Below, in pieces: positions 12,601 to 20,361 of a DNA stretch of 64,000 nt; positions within the stretch are counted from its first letter, which is position 1; each line of letters starts with the position of its first letter. The stretch is taken from assembly GCA_016199985.1 (NCBI GenBank), contig JACQFQ010000072.1, positions 23,473-87,472 on the forward strand. The letters are read 5' to 3'. Position numbers and translations under genes: made by a program. Under the pieces are notes generated by a model, which saw only the letters and a program-made list of their open reading frames with translations, searched no databases and was not told the origin of the DNA. Origin of the DNA: Verrucomicrobiota bacterium (GTDB taxonomy: Bacteria; Verrucomicrobiota; Verrucomicrobiia; Limisphaerales; UBA11320).

Positions 12601-13371
12601 CTGCTCCCCGTGGACTTGAGCGGCGTTGGCGCTCACCTGGACGTGAACGCTTTCGGCAAATTGGGCAAGACCGCCGAAAGATTCCTGGCGTCGATGGTTG
12701 TCGCGAACGAGGGCAACCGGCTGTCCCTCACGGCGACTTCAGCCATGGATCCTTCGCAGTTTTCAGGCTCTCTGATTGAGATCTACAACCAGGGGGTTCT
12801 GGCGTCGTCGCTCGCGGACCAGCAGCCTGTGCTGCTCTTCCTGGCCAAGGCGGCCCGGATCCAGACCTGCACGTTCAGCCTGGACGCCGCTCCGGCTGGC
12901 GCGTCGTCCGTGGCGGTGAGGCTGGCGATGGGTCTCGAGTTCACCGGCTCGACCGGCATCGGTCACATCTCGGGCGCCAACTTTATCGGCGACGCTTTGC
13001 TGCTGCATTTCTCCGGGACGATCAGCGTGCCGCCGGGTCCTCCGCCCGCGTTGGCGGACGTTGGCGACGACAGCGATCTGGAGCTGTCTCGGATGGACTT
13101 GACCGCGGGGGGCATCCCGTCGTTCACCCTGACGGGCCTGGACGGGGGGGGACGATCGCCTCGGCTGAGACTGTTGGTTTCGGAGGACGGCGCGTTGGAC
13201 ATTTCATGGTTGTCATCGCCTCGCGCCTTCACTCTGTTCGGCGCCCCCAGCCTGGATGGCGGAGCGTTATGGGCGGCGGAGAGCGTTGAGTCTCCGCGCC
13301 TGAGGCATGGCCGTCGTGTGCTGCGCCTGCCCTCCAGCGCCGCGAAGCGGTTTTACCGGCTGTCGGAGTGA
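6694..13371 (+). CDS. Giant secreted protein: cadherin-like repeats, Ig, four GEVED domains, IgGFc-binding-type domain, HYR
   Basis: This 2225-residue protein has a signal peptide (hydrophobic stretch near residues 30-47 ending ASAAG). Six cadherin-like repeats of about 95 residues follow, each with a 'xVxDEDT' start and 'FxVTVxxVNDxP' end (about residues 50-660). Next come an Ig-like domain (YQWRFKDNDIPNATDS), three GEVED domains (each '[DE][YFW]GDAP' ... 'GEVEDY/H'), a region of about 400 residues resembling the IgGFc-binding protein N-terminal family (starts SDFWITFPGNY), an HYR domain (residues about 1680-1755), a fourth GEVED domain and a C-terminal part of about 300 residues that I do not recognise. 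All of these are extracellular adhesion or scaffold folds, so a cell-surface or matrix role is inferred. The start is supported by GAGGG just upstream of ATG. It probably shares a transcript with the preceding RTX gene. Confidence 0.88.
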   Translation: MNAIPVYLERCGPAPARPDRRPSSSAVRRAIAAGILVAWHCAISASAAGLPPVLTAIPDQVINEDTTSALLPFIVSDPDSALNRITVTWASGNSNVVGLGGIVLGGSGSNLTLRVTPVANASGLAVISLIASDGVNTSTNSFKVTVRSVNDRPVISNFFPVNMDEDRTTAEIPFTVSDVETPLNQLIVTAKAANPILMPDTGFVFGGGGGTRTLVMTPAPNQFGQTLVTVSVSDGQDTTSTDFQLTVGPVNDGPFFVAPIPDLVIDEDTTSPPISIDFDDIDTPPSQLVVNVDAADPFVFRPDKVILTGTGRHRTLRLTPIPNVTGVALFTVTVSDGGLAPAKARFQVTVRPVNDPPTITEILDQVTDEDTPILAQYRITDLETPLANLQHTVVSDNPTLFPPDAISIVSLPFLPAVRLAPAPNQNGTARVTVTVTDTDGASAQTSFRVHVVPVDDPPTITAIANQVVDEDTVVGPLSFTVQDPDTPLDQLVLTAHSIFQNVVPDDQIVISGTGSNRTVTVTPAANGSGATPIDISVADGTFIVGIRFNVQVNAINDAPTISPILDQVATRGATLGPIPFVIGDVEQVPQALTLSRTSDNLDLLPLSAIILGGGIGSNRTVTLKPVAGKVGVANLSLQVTDQGGAVGSNRFSVSVVAQTQAPRILREPADQDIPEGQPLKLEVIATGDGPLTYQWRFKDNDIPNATDSILTIPAATVLNSGEFSVVVHNANGDATSRKANAKVTPHDFGDAPPKYPVLAPNGAAQGIHAGYGLGAVPDAEPDGQPSIDASGDGGDEDGVQFLTPLIPGQMSTVAITMTDTWHPSIGAAVDGQLMFWIDFNTNNVWGDPGEAFGPYRMRRAGVTNITFQVPAAAFVGTTYARFRLSVDNAKGPTGITDEAGEVEDYAVQVGGSSNTTGRADYGDAPTVYLTRREDNGASHAPNTGALIALGNRVDYETNGLPSVGAVSDDNNGPVNDEDGVATPLNWAPGRLVSLPVMVTAPGIARLNLWVDWNQTNGFNNSGEWVVSNLVVFGGTNTVTFQVPSTAKAGTTYARFRLSTQPGTNYFGPAPDGEVEDYKVQISQEGGGILALDWGDAPESGTSFHTLEASGGPRHSVTNALMLGTKVDAEADGQPNSTATGDDLTSNDEDGVIIPTGIKPGDAIEIQVFVTMAPGSLAFVDAWADFNRNGSWADAGENIANHWLVTPGTNRLALTVPVNAVPGLAHSRWRLSRTGGLSPDGYGGDGEVEDHRFRIQKGVDQTPGACQLGCASSDFWITFPGNYSFDVERASPQLTVLGDPGVSVQVTSTALASPLARVIPASGIMTITLDRAVDLDNSIETVETKGVHITSSAPIQVYGLSKVLQSSDGFLALPVTALGLDYVVAAYKNTQTGVPELNGTQFAIVSSQTNTHVTITLPVSTGTHFAGVPFVVTLAGAGYTWQLRNTLDGADLTGALITSDKPIAVFGGHRIANINSSDLFFADYVVEQLPPKSHWGNEFYSTPLATRSGDLLRVIAGTSNTTVTVSGVARILPKPGSFADYLLSSAAAITSDKPILVQQYANSADYDSVSNADPFMVTLPARSHYGASVTLATPLSGFTADYVSIVVPKSARNSVQLGSATIDGSLFANIPGTSFAWYATNVPPGKYTVTADEPVGVIVYGWNLYESFGWSGCVNFGDTTPPVIQCPNTLSVQSANGQPVATQFAVTAIDACDPEVTVTCAPPSGSLFPVGSTVVTCTATDHSGNVAVCAFTVEVRTGAVEDWGDAPSSYPTLRANNGARHTIVSGWKLGQVIDGETDGQPSADALGDDQAPALDDEDGVIALSSFIPGGVATVQALPSTNGFINAWVDWNGNGVWEASEQMATDVPVAPPSVQLSFIVPSAAAHGKVFARFRFNKSGHLGPGGPASEGEVEDYAFNVGAGLGDQGVNPTGGAAVTPASNGDIVVSSLGGSGQDGVSIPLVAPTASWQSSLLPVDLSGVGAHLDVNAFGKLGKTAERFLASMVVANEGNRLSLTATSAMDPSQFSGSLIEIYNQGVLASSLADQQPVLLFLAKAARIQTCTFSLDAAPAGASSVAVRLAMGLEFTGSTGIGHISGANFIGDALLLHFSGTISVPPGPPPALADVGDDSDLELSRMDLTAGGIPSFTLTGLDGGGRSPRLRLLVSEDGALDISWLSSPRAFTLFGAPSLDGGALWAAESVESPRLRHGRRVLRLPSSAAKRFYRLSE

Positions 13372-13439
13372 TCTGCTCGGAACGGCCTTCCCTATTGCTT
13401 CCAGTTGTTGATTCCGACTGCTCGACAGACTGGACCAGC

Positions 13440-13445
13440 GGAGGT
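13440..13445 (+). promoter_or_regulatory. Strong ribosome binding site deciding the start of the PQQ-propeller gene
   Basis: GGAGGT lies 7 bases before the ATG at 13453. The more obvious in-frame ATG at 13489, which would give a classical short signal peptide starting MKTTSV, has no purine-rich sequence upstream. The site therefore favours 13453. Confidence 0.6.
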
Positions 13446-13452
13446 AGAAGCG

Positions 13453-14901
13453 ATGCAGGCCCCTGTCCATGGGGCCACACATCTATCAATGAAGACTACA
13501 TCCGTCCTGCTCGGCTTGGCCTTTGCGGCTCAACTCTCCGCACTCGGCTCCGCGCCCGATTGGCCGCAGTTCCGAGGGCCCAACTCGTCCGGGTTGAACG
13601 CCGGCGGTCATCCGCCCTCCTCATTCGGACCCGGCAGCAACGTGCTCTTCAAGGTCGAGGCGCCGCGGGGCCTGTCGTCTCCTTGCGCGGCCGGTGGCCG
13701 CGTTTTTCTCACAGCCGCCGACGGCGGCCGTCTTCTCACGCTGGCTTTCGATGGCGCGACGGGCAAGCAGATCTGGAAGCAGTCCATCGACGCCGACAAG
13801 CCCCGCGAGATGCACAAACGGAATGATCCAGCGGCGTCGACTCCCGCGACGGATGGGCAGTCTGTGTGCGTCTACCACGCGACTTTCGGGCTCGTGGCCT
13901 ATGATGTTTCCGGGAAGGAACTCTGGCGAAAGCCCATGCCGGGAATGCTCGCCCGCAACGGCAGCGGCACATCGCCCGCGATGATCGAAGGCAGGCTGAT
14001 CCTCAACTGCGATGTGGAGGAGTCGAAATCGTTCCTGGCCGCGTATGATCCCGCCACAGGCAAGGAGCTTTGGCGAACCTCGCGCCCCACATTCATCAGC
14101 GGCTACACGACGCCCATGCTCTGGAGCCACGAGGATCGGAAGGACATCGTGGTCTCCGGGAGCCTGCAGGTGACGGGATACGATCTCAGCGATGGCAAGG
14201 AGCGCTGGCATGTGGGAGGCACGGAGGCGGTGAGCGTGTGTCCCACGCCGGTTGAAGGGGCTGGGCAACTCTATATCATGTCGAGGAGCATGGGAGGGTC
14301 GAAGCTGCCGCCTTTCGCGCTGTTCGCGTCCAGCATCGACAAGGACGGCGATGGAAAGATCTCGCGCGATGAGATCCCGCGTCCCTTTATCGAACAGGGC
14401 ATGTTCTCGGGCCTCGACAGGAATCAGGACGGCTTCATCACCGAGAAGGAGTGGACCGACGCGCTGGCGATGTTTGCGAAGGCCGAGTTTGGGATCTTCG
14501 CGTTGAAGACTCCTGTCGATGGCGAACTGGGAACGAACTCGATCGTGTGGAAGCACAAGAAAGGCGTCGCCTCGATCAGCACGCCGTTGTTTTTGAACGG
14601 GCGCGTTTATGTCGTGCAGGACGGCGGACGCCTGACCTGCTACGACGCGAAGACAGGGGCGAAGGCCTACGAGCAGGAGCGATTGGACGCCGATGGCGAC
14701 TACTACGCCTCGCCGATCGCCGCCAACGGGCTTATCTATTTGTGCTCCACACGCGGCGTGGTTTCGGTGGTGAGGGACGGCGAGAAGCTGGAGGTGGCGG
14801 CGAAGAACGATCTGCAAGAGCCGATTTTCGCCACGCCCGCGATCGTTGGCGATCGATTGTATGTGCGGACGGACAGCCACTTGTGGTCCTTTGGACGGTG
14901 A
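13453..14901 (+). CDS. Secreted PQQ-like beta-propeller protein with an EF-hand insertion
   Basis: The product is 482 residues from the start chosen by the strong ribosome binding site; starting at 13489 would give 470. A signal peptide (LLGLAFAAQLSALGSA) is followed by 'DWPQFRGPNSSG', the hallmark of the PQQ_2-type propeller family common in Planctomycetes and Verrucomicrobia. Blade motifs such as 'AYDPATGKELWR' and 'CYDAKTGAKAYE' recur. Between blades sit two EF-hand loops, DKDGDGKISRDE and DRNQDGFITEKE, about 30 residues apart (bases 14338-14460). The protein is probably periplasmic. Many family members are non-enzymatic scaffolds and only some are dehydrogenases, and no heme motif is present, so no reaction is assigned. 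It is the first gene of a run of secreted proteins on this strand. Confidence 0.85.
   Translation: MQAPVHGATHLSMKTTSVLLGLAFAAQLSALGSAPDWPQFRGPNSSGLNAGGHPPSSFGPGSNVLFKVEAPRGLSSPCAAGGRVFLTAADGGRLLTLAFDGATGKQIWKQSIDADKPREMHKRNDPAASTPATDGQSVCVYHATFGLVAYDVSGKELWRKPMPGMLARNGSGTSPAMIEGRLILNCDVEESKSFLAAYDPATGKELWRTSRPTFISGYTTPMLWSHEDRKDIVVSGSLQVTGYDLSDGKERWHVGGTEAVSVCPTPVEGAGQLYIMSRSMGGSKLPPFALFASSIDKDGDGKISRDEIPRPFIEQGMFSGLDRNQDGFITEKEWTDALAMFAKAEFGIFALKTPVDGELGTNSIVWKHKKGVASISTPLFLNGRVYVVQDGGRLTCYDAKTGAKAYEQERLDADGDYYASPIAANGLIYLCSTRGVVSVVRDGEKLEVAAKNDLQEPIFATPAIVGDRLYVRTDSHLWSFGR
13458..13476 (+). other. GC-rich hairpin between two candidate starts
   Basis: GGCCCC (13458-13463) and GGGGCC (13471-13476) form a perfect six-pair stem with a seven-base loop. 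It lies 5 bases inside the gene if translation starts at 13453, or 12 bases before the alternative ATG at 13489. There is no T-tract, so it is not a typical terminator; a weak effect on start choice is possible. Confidence 0.4.
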
Positions 14902-14979
14902 TGGCAAGAGCCTGACCAAGGCGAGTTCCGGTGGCGCGCGCCTTTTCCGCTTGGATTGGTCAGTGGAGGAGGGCCAGAT

Positions 14980-16602
14980 TTGTCCGTGGCGCCGGTTCGA
15001 CCTGTTTTCCCGCTTTTGTTGGCTCTCTGCTTGTTGGGACCGATTCCAGCCGGTCGAGCGCGCGCCGCGGCTCCTGAGCCGAAAGAGGCCGGCACGGCAT
15101 CGACCATCGCGTCCGACCCGAAATCCTCCGCATCCATCCCCACGGAGATCGTCATGCCTCCGGGCCTGAGCCCCGAGGGCATGGCTCGAAATGTCTGCGG
15201 CCTCTGCCATGTCTTCCCGACTCCCGATCTGCTGGATCGCGCGACCTGGAAGAAGGAAACCCTGCCGCGGATGATGATTCGGATGGGCCTCGCGCCCGAG
15301 AGCGTCGACGCGCATCCCGAGGCGGCGCTGCTGAAGGCCACCGGCAAGTTTCCCGCCCAGCCCATCATTCCGATGTCGGTGTTCGATCAAATCGAGTCGT
15401 ACTACCTGTCCCATGCCCCCGCGAAGCCCTTGCCGCAGGACGCGCGCGAGGAGATTGATGTCGGGCTGAAAGGGTTCGAGGTCGTGCGTCCGCCGCTCCG
15501 GCGCCGCCCCGCCGCTGTGACCATGGTGAGAATCAATGAGGCGGACCACCGATTGTATGTCGGAGACGCCACCGCTCGCGTCCTGGAATACTTTTCGCCC
15601 GCCGGTGAGTTCTTGGGAGGGCTCCAGGTCAGCAACGCCCCGGTCGCCCTCGCCGAAACGCCGCAGGGCTTGTTCGTGTCCATGGTCGGCGATTTTTATC
15701 CCTCGGAGAGGCGGAACGGAGCTCTCGTTCAGTTCGTTCGCGCCGGAGGCCTGTTGGAGAAGAAGCGCGTCTTGCTCGATCAGCTGCCGCGCACGGTCGA
15801 CGCCGCGTTCGCCGATTTCAACGGCGACGGAAAGCCCGACTTCGCCTTGTGCATGTTCGGAAACGTGGCCGGACGGTTCTCCTGGTTTGAGAACCTCGGC
15901 AACGACGACTACCGAGAACATGTGCTGCTCGACAAGCCCGGGGCGGTGAAGTGCGTGGTCAGGGATTTCAACGGGGACAACCGCCCCGACATCGCGGTGC
16001 TTGTCGCCCAGGACACCGAGGCGCTCCTGATTTATGAAAACCAGGGAGGCGGCGCATTCAAAAGCCGCGAAGTGTTCCGGCAGCATCCGCTCTACGGGCA
16101 CACCGGGTTCGAGGTGATCGATTTCAATGGCGATGGACGCCCCGACTTTCTCGTCACCAACGGAGACAACGGGGAGTATCCCTCGCCGCTGAAGAAGTAT
16201 CACGGCATCCGCGTGTATCAGAACCAGGGCAACGACGACTATCCCGTCAGCTTCTTTTATCCGCTGAACGGCGCGTTCAAGGCGGTCGCGCGCGACTTCG
16301 ATCAGGACGGCGACCTGGATATCGCCGCCATTTCCTTTTTCCCCGACTACGAAAGCGCGCCCGAGGAGAGCTTCGTGTATTTGGAGAACGTGGGGAAGGG
16401 GAAGTACAAGGCGGCCACGTTTCGCGAGTGCATCTCGGGACGCTGGCTTTCGATGGATGTGGGCGATCTGGACGGGGACGGGGATCTCGACATCGCCCTG
16501 GGCTCCTACATCCGCGGTCCAAGCAAGACGCCTGAATTCCTGCGGAAGGATTGGGAGCAGAGCGGCAGCTCCTTCTTAATCCTCAGGAATCGCCTCCGAT
16601 AG
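14980..16602 (+). CDS. Secreted FG-GAP/VCBS repeat protein with one cytochrome-c-type heme motif
   Basis: The product is about 540 residues from TTG at 14980, chosen because GGAGGAGGG lies 6-10 bases upstream; TTG at 14956 would add eight residues. The signal peptide (FPLLLALCLLGPIPAGRARA) is followed by a CGLCH heme-binding motif in a short N-terminal segment that continues 'FPTPDLLDR'. The remainder is a propeller of FG-GAP repeats with calcium-type loops: DFNGDGKPD, DFNGDNRPD, DFNGDGRPD, DFDQDGDLD, DLDGDGDLD. The heme and propeller together suggest a periplasmic or surface redox protein, but the partner and reaction are unknown. It lies directly upstream of three giant FG-GAP proteins with a 12-base gap, so co-transcription is likely. 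Confidence 0.83.
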   Translation: MSVAPVRPVFPLLLALCLLGPIPAGRARAAAPEPKEAGTASTIASDPKSSASIPTEIVMPPGLSPEGMARNVCGLCHVFPTPDLLDRATWKKETLPRMMIRMGLAPESVDAHPEAALLKATGKFPAQPIIPMSVFDQIESYYLSHAPAKPLPQDAREEIDVGLKGFEVVRPPLRRRPAAVTMVRINEADHRLYVGDATARVLEYFSPAGEFLGGLQVSNAPVALAETPQGLFVSMVGDFYPSERRNGALVQFVRAGGLLEKKRVLLDQLPRTVDAAFADFNGDGKPDFALCMFGNVAGRFSWFENLGNDDYREHVLLDKPGAVKCVVRDFNGDNRPDIAVLVAQDTEALLIYENQGGGAFKSREVFRQHPLYGHTGFEVIDFNGDGRPDFLVTNGDNGEYPSPLKKYHGIRVYQNQGNDDYPVSFFYPLNGAFKAVARDFDQDGDLDIAAISFFPDYESAPEESFVYLENVGKGKYKAATFRECISGRWLSMDVGDLDGDGDLDIALGSYIRGPSKTPEFLRKDWEQSGSSFLILRNRLR

Positions 16603-16614
16603 TAGGAACAAGCG

Positions 16615-19600
16615 ATGCATCCGGCCCATTCCCCTCACGTCCGCATGGTGGGTCAACTCCGAGCTCTGCTGATGACGGCCGTCGCGGCCGGGATCGCGGC
16701 GTCCGGGCTCCTGCTCGGCTCGGTCGCGGACGCCGCCGTGGCGCCGCCGTGGCAAACCGGGAGCGGATATCGGTTCCGTCCGCTGACGGTCCCCCCATCG
16801 TCGCGCGCGGGATTCACCCTGATGCCGCCCTCGGCGACGGGCGTGCTGTTCAGCAATCGATTGTCGAACGCCCTCGCCGTCACCAACCGCGTATTTGAGA
16901 ACGGCTCGGGCGTGGCTGCGGGGGATGTCGATGGCGACGGGCGATGCGATCTCTTCTTCTGCGGAATGGAGGGAGGGAATCGGCTCTATCGCAACCTGGG
17001 CGATTGGCGATTCGAGGATATCACCCGGACCTCAGGCCTTGGCGGCGCCGCCCCGCTGTCGACGGGCGCGGTGCTCGCGGATGTCGACGGCGACGGCGAC
17101 CTGGACCTGCTCGTGAACAGCGTTGGGGGCGGCACGCGGCTGTTTCTCAACGACGGACGAGGCCGTTTCGAGGAGTCGCGGAGCTCCGGCCTGACGACGC
17201 GGTTTGGCAGCACCTCCATGGCGCTGGCTGACATTGATGGCGACGGCGACCTGGACCTGTATGTCGCGAACTACCGAACGACGAACTACAAGGACAGGCC
17301 TCCGGGAGTCAATCCAGAGGCTCGGATGGAGAACGGCGTGGTGGTCGTCAGCCCGGCCGATCGCTTTCTCGCCATGCCCGTCCAGAAGGCCGGAGGCGTG
17401 GTGCTGTTTGAGCGAGGCGAGCCCGACCAGTTTTATCGCAACGACGGACACGGTCGTTTCACGCTCATCTCCTGGACCGACGGGACGTTCGTCGACGAGG
17501 ACGGACACGCCCTGAAGGAGCCCCCTCTCGACTGGGGGCTGTCGGTCGTGATGCGCGACTTCAACGGCGACGGCAGCCCGGACATCTATGTGTGCAATGA
17601 CTTCTTTTACAGCCCGGATCGGCTTTGGCTGAATGATGGGAAGGGCCGGTTCCGCGCCGCGCCGCGATTGACGCTTCGCAGCCAGAGCATGTCCTCCATG
17701 GGAATCGATGTGGCGGACATCAATCGCGATGGATTCGATGATTTCATGGTGGTGGATATGTTGAGCCGCGATCACACATCGCGGCACCGGCAGCGAGCCA
17801 ATCTGCTCAAGGGCGACCTGATCCTGCCCGTCACGGATCCGAACTATCGGCCGGAGGTGTTCCGAAACACATTGTTCCTGAATCGTGGCGACGCGACCTA
17901 CGCGGAGATCGCGCGGCTCAGCGGCGTCGAGGCCACCGAATGGAGCTGGAGCTGCGTGTTTCTGGACGTCGATCTGGATGGCTACGAGGACCTCCTCGTC
18001 ACGAATGGAAACGAACACGACGTTCTCGACGCTGACACCGCGCGGGCGGTCGACGCCGCGGAGCGCGCCGGCTCGCGAGGCAAACTCCCTCCGGGACTTC
18101 TCGCGTTCCCGCGTCTGGCGACGGCGAATCTCGCCTTCCGCAACATGCGCGATCTGACGTTCCAGGACTTCAGCCAAGCCTGGGGATTCCATCTGGTTGG
18201 GGCGTCGCATGGCATGGTGCTGGCGGACCTGGATGGCGATGGGGATCTCGACGTCATCATCAACAACGCGAACGCCCCGGCGACCTTGTATCGCAACGAG
18301 TCTTCAGCGGGGCGCATCGCGGTGAGGCTCGCCGGCCGAGGCCCGAACACGCAGGGGATCGGGGCGCGGATCCAGGTCTCGGGCGGGCCCGTCCCGCAAA
18401 GCCAGGTGATCATGAGTGGCGGTCGCTATCTGGGCGGCGACGATCCGATGCGCGTGTTCGCCACCGGGACGAACACCGCAGGCTTCGCCATCGACGTGAC
18501 ATGGCCGGACGGCTCGAGATCCAGGGTGCCCGAGGCGCGACCCAACCATGCGTATATCGTCGAACAATCGCGCGGGGCAATCTCTGGCGGCGCGGTCCCG
18601 TCCGTCGTGGCAGCGTCCTCCGTTTTCGAGGATGTCAGTTCGCGATTGGCGCACTCGCATCGCGACGGCGCCTTCGACGACTTCGAGCGCCAGCCTTTTC
18701 TCCCCTTCAAGCTGAGTCACCTCGGCCCTGGGATCAGCTGGTTCGACGTGGATGGGGATCATCGCGACGACCTCATCGTCGCAGGGGGAACCGGGGACGC
18801 GTTGGCGGTGTTCCGGAACCTGGGCGCGGGCGCGTTCGTTCGCACCAACTACTTTCCCTCCGAGGGCCCGGGCTCCCGAGCGCAAACGACGGTCCTGGGG
18901 TGGAACGCGGGCGCAGGGCATCCGCTGCTTCTTGCGGCGACTTCCAATTATGAGGACGGGAGCACCAACGGCGCGTTGCTGCGCGTTTATGATTTTCTGA
19001 AGGGGACCGGAATCGATGGGCTGCGCGCCCGGCCGGCGAGCCCGGGTCCCCTCGCGATGGCGGACATTGATGGCGACGGAGACCTGGATCTATTCGTGGG
19101 GAGCCGCGTTGTCCCCGGGCGATATCCCGCCCCCGCTGGGTCGGTTCTCTATCGCAGCGAGGCGGGGCGGTTCCGCATCGATTTCACCAACGGGCCGCTC
19201 TTGCACAAGGCCGGCCTGGTCAGCGGCGCGGTGTTCACCGATATCGATGGCGACGGCCAGCCGGATCTTGTTCTCGCCTGCGACTGGGGTCCGCTGCGTG
19301 TTTACAAAAACTCCTCGGGCCGGTTCGCCGATGTGACGGAGGCCTGGGGCCTGTCGGGTTATCGAGGGCAGTGGAACGGAGTGACCGCCGGCGATTTCGA
19401 CGGCGACGGGCGGATGGACATCATCGCGTCCAACTGGGGAAGAAACACCAAGTATCAACGGTTTCTTGAGAAGCCCGTGAGATGCTACTTCGGCCCCGGC
19501 CGGGGCGAACACGGCCATCTCCTGGAGGCTTACTTCGATCCCGCTCTCAAGAAGTACGTCCCCTGGACGTCGTGGGACGATCTGAGCAAGACGCTGCCGC

Positions 19601-20361
19601 CGGTTCGCGAGCGATTTGATTCCTATCGGTCCTACGGAAGCGCTTCGATCGAGGAGATTCTTGGGCCGTTCGCCGAGATCTCCAGCGTTGTTGAGGTCGA
19701 CACACTCGACACGATGGTGTTCCTGAACCGCGGCGGGCGCTTCGAAGCCGCGCCGCTTCCGGTGGAGGCTCAGATGTCGCCCGCGTTTGGCGTGGCGGTC
19801 GCGGATTTCGACGGCGACGGGAACGAGGATCTGTTTCTTGCGCAGAACTTCTTCGCTGTTCCCCCCGAGGGCTCGCGGCACGACGCCGGACGAGGTTTGG
19901 TTCTGCTGGGCGATGGACAAGGCCGATGGCGTCCGCTGACAGGACCCGAGAGCGGCGTGGTGATTTATGGACAGCAGCGGGGCGTCGCGGTGTGCGACTT
20001 CGATCTGGACGGACGGGTGGACATCGCTGTGTCCCAGCACGGCGGCGAGACGCGGCTCTTCCGGAATCAACGGGCGAGACCCGGGCTCAGGATCGAGTTG
20101 ATGGGTCCCGCCGGGAACCCGACAGCCATCGGCGCAACGATGCGGCTCGGCTCGCGCGGCCGCTTCGGACCCGCCCGCGAAATTCATTCCGGCTCGGGGT
20201 TCTGGTCGCAGGATTCCTCCGTCCAGGTCTTGCATTCCGCGACGCCGCCGGACTCTCTGTGGATCCGATGGCCGGGAGGCCTTACGAACCTCGTGACGCT
20301 GCCCGCAAACGCCCCAGCGATCTCAGTGGATCAGCGAGGAAGGGTGGAGCGGATCCCATGA
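16615..20361 (+). CDS. CRTAC1-type FG-GAP / ASPIC-UnbV giant exoprotein, paralogue 1
   Basis: This 1248-residue protein has a signal peptide (hydrophobic residues about 18-40, ending DAAVA). It consists of two halves. Each half is a propeller of FG-GAP repeats (DVDGDGRCD, DVDGDGDLD, DINRDGFDD and so on) that closes with an ASPIC/UnbV domain: 'IAVRLAGRGPNTQGIGAR' near residue 565 and 'AIGATMRLG...HSGSGFWSQD' near the C-terminus. The family's calcium-loaded propellers are extracellular, but the bacterial members have no settled function. The start has AGGAA upstream. Its stop overlaps the next gene's ATG by four bases (ATGA), so the two are translationally coupled. It shares domain order and many motifs with the two following genes, which marks tandem duplication. 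Confidence 0.87.
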   Translation: MHPAHSPHVRMVGQLRALLMTAVAAGIAASGLLLGSVADAAVAPPWQTGSGYRFRPLTVPPSSRAGFTLMPPSATGVLFSNRLSNALAVTNRVFENGSGVAAGDVDGDGRCDLFFCGMEGGNRLYRNLGDWRFEDITRTSGLGGAAPLSTGAVLADVDGDGDLDLLVNSVGGGTRLFLNDGRGRFEESRSSGLTTRFGSTSMALADIDGDGDLDLYVANYRTTNYKDRPPGVNPEARMENGVVVVSPADRFLAMPVQKAGGVVLFERGEPDQFYRNDGHGRFTLISWTDGTFVDEDGHALKEPPLDWGLSVVMRDFNGDGSPDIYVCNDFFYSPDRLWLNDGKGRFRAAPRLTLRSQSMSSMGIDVADINRDGFDDFMVVDMLSRDHTSRHRQRANLLKGDLILPVTDPNYRPEVFRNTLFLNRGDATYAEIARLSGVEATEWSWSCVFLDVDLDGYEDLLVTNGNEHDVLDADTARAVDAAERAGSRGKLPPGLLAFPRLATANLAFRNMRDLTFQDFSQAWGFHLVGASHGMVLADLDGDGDLDVIINNANAPATLYRNESSAGRIAVRLAGRGPNTQGIGARIQVSGGPVPQSQVIMSGGRYLGGDDPMRVFATGTNTAGFAIDVTWPDGSRSRVPEARPNHAYIVEQSRGAISGGAVPSVVAASSVFEDVSSRLAHSHRDGAFDDFERQPFLPFKLSHLGPGISWFDVDGDHRDDLIVAGGTGDALAVFRNLGAGAFVRTNYFPSEGPGSRAQTTVLGWNAGAGHPLLLAATSNYEDGSTNGALLRVYDFLKGTGIDGLRARPASPGPLAMADIDGDGDLDLFVGSRVVPGRYPAPAGSVLYRSEAGRFRIDFTNGPLLHKAGLVSGAVFTDIDGDGQPDLVLACDWGPLRVYKNSSGRFADVTEAWGLSGYRGQWNGVTAGDFDGDGRMDIIASNWGRNTKYQRFLEKPVRCYFGPGRGEHGHLLEAYFDPALKKYVPWTSWDDLSKTLPPVRERFDSYRSYGSASIEEILGPFAEISSVVEVDTLDTMVFLNRGGRFEAAPLPVEAQMSPAFGVAVADFDGDGNEDLFLAQNFFAVPPEGSRHDAGRGLVLLGDGQGRWRPLTGPESGVVIYGQQRGVAVCDFDLDGRVDIAVSQHGGETRLFRNQRARPGLRIELMGPAGNPTAIGATMRLGSRGRFGPAREIHSGSGFWSQDSSVQVLHSATPPDSLWIRWPGGLTNLVTLPANAPAISVDQRGRVERIP

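Noticed and set aside
1..13371. Tandem repeats considered as CRISPR or mobile-element arrays
   Set aside because: The repeats are in-frame protein repeats (RTX, Calx-beta, cadherin-like) with no spacer structure, cas genes or transposase.
13621..16203. An 860-codon minus-strand frame opposite the PQQ and FG-GAP genes
   Set aside because: It spans two clearly supported plus-strand genes and their gap, and the translation has no domain.
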